A stretch of 64,000 nt of DNA from QHXW01 sp963768075. Lineage in GTDB: Bacteria; Acidobacteriota; Terriglobia; Bryobacterales; Bryobacteraceae. This document shows, one piece after another, positions 60,611 to 64,000 of the stretch (its first letter is position 1; every line of letters starts with the position of its first letter). The stretch is from NCBI GenBank assembly GCA_963768075.1, contig CAVYHD010000018.1, positions 62,001-126,000 on the forward strand. Reading direction: 5' to 3'. The notes under the pieces are model-generated. The model was not told the DNA's origin, made no database searches, and saw only the letters and a program-made list of their open reading frames with translations. The position numbers and the translations under genes are program-made.

Positions 60611-63600
60611 ATGGCCAGCACAGCATTTCAAGTCAAGGAGCAGGCAGTCACCGATACGCCGCTGCTACTGTTTGACTGCCAGCTTCCAGACGGAACGGCG
60701 GAAAGCTGGTCCACCCACCAAGTCACAGTTTCCGGAACCTCCTACCAAGCGCGGGTAGTGAAATACAACCTATACCAACTGCAAACGTCATCCGATCAGG
60801 GTGTGGACGCGATTCCGAAGATCTCGATCTCGCTGGCCAACGCCGACTCCTACTTCTCGGAGCTGGAACAGAGCTCGGGATTCAAGGGCGCGACGGTAAC
60901 GGTGAGCTTTGTGTTCTTTGACCTGGTGCAGGGGGCGGCGACCACGCCAACCATGCCTTTGTTTCTAGGCATTTTTAATCCTCCCGACCAGATCACCGAA
61001 TCCACTTTTCGTGTCACTGCCATCAACCGGATGAACATGCAGCGGGTACTGATGCCCCAGGTCCGGATTCAGCAGCGATGCCCGTGGGACTTTCCGTCCA
61101 CTCTGGCGCAAAGACAAGAGGCGGTGAGCGGAGAAACAGAAGGACAGTACTCCAGATACTATCGCTGCGGCTACTCGCCCGATGTGGCCGGAGGAACTGG
61201 AAATCTGTTTGGTACGGCGCCCTACACTTCATGCGCCTTCACCCGGGTGGATTGCCAAGCGCGAGGGATGTTCGCCAAGGACAATGCGCTGAACACGACG
61301 CAGAGATTCGGAGGCATCGAGTTTGTTCCCTCCTCCATCCTGGTGCGGAGTTACGGTGAGCAGGGGCGGCACTGGACGCCGGTATTGGACAATGTTGCAC
61401 GTTACAACGACTTCGTGCCGCTGATTTATGGAACAGCCTGGTACTATCCGGAGATTGTATTCGCCCGGAACGACGGCAATCTGACCCGAATGGAAGTGCT
61501 GCTAGGCATGGGCCAGATCAACAATGTCCTCACGGTGGTAGTTAACGGCATCAACCTCCCAGCCGGACAAGCCGGGACTAACATGACGGCAACGGGGTGG
61601 TTCAACCTATTCAGCACGGGCGCGCGAACGGGCGAATTCAACCTGGACTTCACGGATAGTAACGGGAATCCGCTGGGAGACCCGTACGGTAGCATGGCGG
61701 CGCTATCGATTGTAGTTCCGAACCAGATTAACAACGGAAGCGACTTACCCACGATTGAAGTACTGGTTGCAGGGTCGGAGCTGCCAACTTACGACACAAA
61801 CGGCAACTTTGTGAGCCAGGTATTTACCAGCAATCCAGCATGGATTCTGATGGATATATTACAGCGCAGCGGCTGGGACCTCACGGAGATTGATGTAGCT
61901 AGTTTTGCGACGACGGCCGCCTATGCCGATCAACAGATCGAGACACAAGATCTGAATGGCAACAGCATCACGATCCCCCGGTTTCAATGCAATTTGGCAC
62001 TAACCTACCGGCGCAACGCCGGAGACTTAATTCGGGGAATCCGCAACGCGTGCCGGCTGTTTCTGACTTATGGGAACGGCGGATTGTTACAGCTCAACGT
62101 CCAGAACACTTTAGCACTGCAACAACCGACTAAGCCGGCTTGGAGCAACAGCACCTCCACGTGTAATGGAGGATGGCCCAGCTATGAGTTCAGCGACGGA
62201 TCGGACGGGGTTTGCAACATCGCACGCAGCTCCAACGGAGCTTCCAGTGTCACGGTTACGACCCAGAACATCACGGACACGCCAAACTGGCTCAGTGTAG
62301 AGTTTCAGGACTCTCTCAACGGATACCAACAGGACAGCTTCTCATTGTATGACACCGACGATATAGCACTTACGGGGCAGGAAGTAACCACATCACTGAT
62401 GGCGCTTGGGATTCCGAATTACGATCAGGCGGCCCGCATTCTACAGTACACGCTGGATAGAGCTATTGAAGGCAATACTTACATTCAATTTCAAACGAGC
62501 GTGAGGGCACTGGGCATCCAACCCGGCGATTTAATTACGCTGACGTACTTAAAGGAGGGCTACACCCGGCAGCCGTTTCGAGTGATCACGATCGCGCCGG
62601 ACATGAACTACCGGATGGTGACGATCACGGCGCAGATTCACGATGACGCATGGTACGCCGATACGAATGGCCAGGTGCCCGGGAATTCGGCAACGGCGCA
62701 GGCGGACGCAGACATCGGCGTGCCGCGCCCTCTGATCGGCACGGTAGTAGACGCATACGGCAACGTGGAATTCGGAGTGACCGAGACGGCGACGCAAGCG
62801 GCGGACGGGACTACGATTCTGGAGGCGACGGTATCATTTACAGCGCCATCGCCAGTGCTAGGCGGCGCTCCGGGAATACCGCTCGTCAGCCTGTCACCGG
62901 TGATCGGAACATCCGGCGGGACACTCGACGGCGGCGCGAACCTATATTACGCGGTAAGTTCGGTCGGAGGAACGGGAGAGGAAGGCAGCCTTTCGTTCAT
63001 CGTGCGCGCGGAGATTCCGGCGGGGCAGAATACGAACACGGTGACGCTAACGGGGCTGAGTTTTCCCTCGGCGGCGGCGCAATTTCACATGTACCGCGGC
63101 GCAAATCCGAGCGAGCTGTACCGCATTGCCTCGAACCAAACACTGGCGACGCAGTTTGCGGATACGGGTCTTGCCGAACAGATCATTCCGCCGCCTGATT
63201 CGAACTTTGACCACGCGAATTTCTATTGGCGGCTGGAACTACAGCCGGAATATCCGGCGACCCTGCAATCTTCGAACTCGGTGGGGAACAGCGATCTAGA
63301 GATGCCTGCCAATGTGTACCAAGGGATGGTAGTGCGAATCACGCGGGGACCGGGCGCGGGACAGGAGCTGACAGTGGCGTCGAACACCACGACGACGCTC
63401 CAACTTACTTCCAGTTGGGACACGATTCCGAACGCGGCGAGCTACTTTGTAGTTGCGCAATCAGGCTGGCACGCAGTGGCGAGCGCAACGGCGAGCCCGG
63501 TGCAGTTTCAGATTCCGAACCAGACGGGAGCCACGATTCACATCAGCGGAAGAGCGGCGAACGCAAACAACGAAGAGACGCCGCAGAGTCTTTGTACGGT

Positions 63601-64000
63601 CACGCGTTGGATGATCGGCGGGGCAGGCGGACTGGATACGGGAACGCCACCAGTGCCGTCATTCGGATTAGGGCCGTCGCCGACCAACGGCGGAACGGTG
63701 GAGGTAAGCGGAGTCAGTTTCACGGATCTGACGAACACGCACACGATTACCGCGGGAACACTGGCGCTCTACTACTGGCCGGAGCTGACTCCGGGGCCAC
63801 TGCCCACGCTGGCAGCGGCGATTGGCGCAGGCGACACAACGATCACGCTTTCCCAAGCGGGCGCGGGGCAGCCCGGTTCGATGGTACAGATCGCGGCCGA
63901 GGTTGCGCAAGTTGTGGCGGTGCTGAGTGGCGCGACGCAATACCAACTCAACCGAGGGGTGGATGGGAGCACGGCGGCCGCGCACGTAAGCGGGACGACG
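60611..64000 (+). CDS. Giant phage tail-tip/hub protein, C-terminus off window
   Basis: Open frame from ATG 60611 to the window end, 1130 residues so far. The N-terminal part (about 1-330) resembles lambda gpL/DUF2163 tail-tip proteins: four Cys in RCPWDFP, RCGYSPD, SCAFTRVDC that are candidate Fe-S or zinc ligands. The middle (about 430-680) reads like gpJ or GTA hub sequence (GDLIRGIRNACRLFLTYG, IQPGDLITLTYLKEGY). From about 740 there are fibronectin-type modules (APGIPLVSLSPVIGTSGGTL). It probably forms the receptor-binding tip. It looks like a fusion of separate hub genes of simpler tails. Confidence 0.78.
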   Translation, partial: MASTAFQVKEQAVTDTPLLLFDCQLPDGTAESWSTHQVTVSGTSYQARVVKYNLYQLQTSSDQGVDAIPKISISLANADSYFSELEQSSGFKGATVTVSFVFFDLVQGAATTPTMPLFLGIFNPPDQITESTFRVTAINRMNMQRVLMPQVRIQQRCPWDFPSTLAQRQEAVSGETEGQYSRYYRCGYSPDVAGGTGNLFGTAPYTSCAFTRVDCQARGMFAKDNALNTTQRFGGIEFVPSSILVRSYGEQGRHWTPVLDNVARYNDFVPLIYGTAWYYPEIVFARNDGNLTRMEVLLGMGQINNVLTVVVNGINLPAGQAGTNMTATGWFNLFSTGARTGEFNLDFTDSNGNPLGDPYGSMAALSIVVPNQINNGSDLPTIEVLVAGSELPTYDTNGNFVSQVFTSNPAWILMDILQRSGWDLTEIDVASFATTAAYADQQIETQDLNGNSITIPRFQCNLALTYRRNAGDLIRGIRNACRLFLTYGNGGLLQLNVQNTLALQQPTKPAWSNSTSTCNGGWPSYEFSDGSDGVCNIARSSNGASSVTVTTQNITDTPNWLSVEFQDSLNGYQQDSFSLYDTDDIALTGQEVTTSLMALGIPNYDQAARILQYTLDRAIEGNTYIQFQTSVRALGIQPGDLITLTYLKEGYTRQPFRVITIAPDMNYRMVTITAQIHDDAWYADTNGQVPGNSATAQADADIGVPRPLIGTVVDAYGNVEFGVTETATQAADGTTILEATVSFTAPSPVLGGAPGIPLVSLSPVIGTSGGTLDGGANLYYAVSSVGGTGEEGSLSFIVRAEIPAGQNTNTVTLTGLSFPSAAAQFHMYRGANPSELYRIASNQTLATQFADTGLAEQIIPPPDSNFDHANFYWRLELQPEYPATLQSSNSVGNSDLEMPANVYQGMVVRITRGPGAGQELTVASNTTTTLQLTSSWDTIPNAASYFVVAQSGWHAVASATASPVQFQIPNQTGATIHISGRAANANNEETPQSLCTVTRWMIGGAGGLDTGTPPVPSFGLGPSPTNGGTVEVSGVSFTDLTNTHTITAGTLALYYWPELTPGPLPTLAAAIGAGDTTITLSQAGAGQPGSMVQIAAEVAQVVAVLSGATQYQLNRGVDGSTAAAHVSGTT

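Overview
The window looks like chromosomal DNA of an Acidobacteriota bacterium, most likely a relative of Candidatus Solibacter (Bryobacterales). This is an inference from gene content: a membrane-bound-dehydrogenase propeller protein with HEAT repeats, YVTN propellers, several Gfo/Idh/MocA oxidoreductases, DUF2934, an OmcA/MtrC-type decaheme cytochrome, and high-GC genes with good Shine-Dalgarno sites. No rRNA gene is present to prove it.

Layout. 1-14.3 kb: housekeeping and accessory metabolism (cytochrome c assembly protein cut by the window edge, rhomboid protease, sugar-type oxidoreductase, propeller/HEAT lipoprotein, amidohydrolase, acyl-CoA ligase, DUF488, inositol-phosphatase-like enzyme, zinc alcohol dehydrogenase, PLP aldolase/racemase-fold enzyme), then tRNA-Cys. 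14.6-27.6 kb: an electron-transfer and secretion-like neighbourhood. A four-gene minus-strand set encodes a decaheme OmcA/MtrC cytochrome, a decaheme MtrA/DmsE cytochrome, an MtrB-like outer-membrane barrel and a YncE-like propeller. This is the standard parts list of a trans-outer-membrane conduit, and a NapC-like multiheme quinol dehydrogenase lies 3.6 kb away. Two solitary Hcp-like genes flank the region; one carries VgrG-spike-type octapeptide repeats inside the Hcp domain. 27.6-34.6 kb: LysR regulator divergent from gltBD (glutamate synthase). 34.6-47.9 kb: a nucleotidyltransferase pair, flavin amine oxidase and Gfo/Idh genes, DinB, a serine hydrolase/VanX fusion, a CDP-alcohol phosphatidyltransferase, DUF218, an ABC exporter and a PpiC lipoprotein.

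48.0-64.0 kb: a visibly less GC-rich prophage morphogenesis module in canonical order: terminase small and large subunits, portal, scaffold, P22-type coat, neck/tail proteins, tail tube, tail chaperone G/GT with a canonical -1 frameshift heptamer, a very short tape-measure-like protein, two DUF2460-like distal tail proteins and a giant tail-tip/hub protein running off the window. It is inactivated by two insertion sequences: an IS110-family element inside the terminase and an IS5-family element inside the chaperone gene. Removing each restores its reading frame exactly. The leader of the IS110 element folds into two consecutive guide loops whose sequences match, in the same register, the target site and the element's own joined ends. 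This is a readable bridge RNA and the most striking signal in the window.

Five genes between 6 and 38 kb are split by single-base indels (two in the acyl-CoA ligase, one each in three others makes five indels in four genes), several at homopolymers. These may be assembly errors rather than true pseudogenes.
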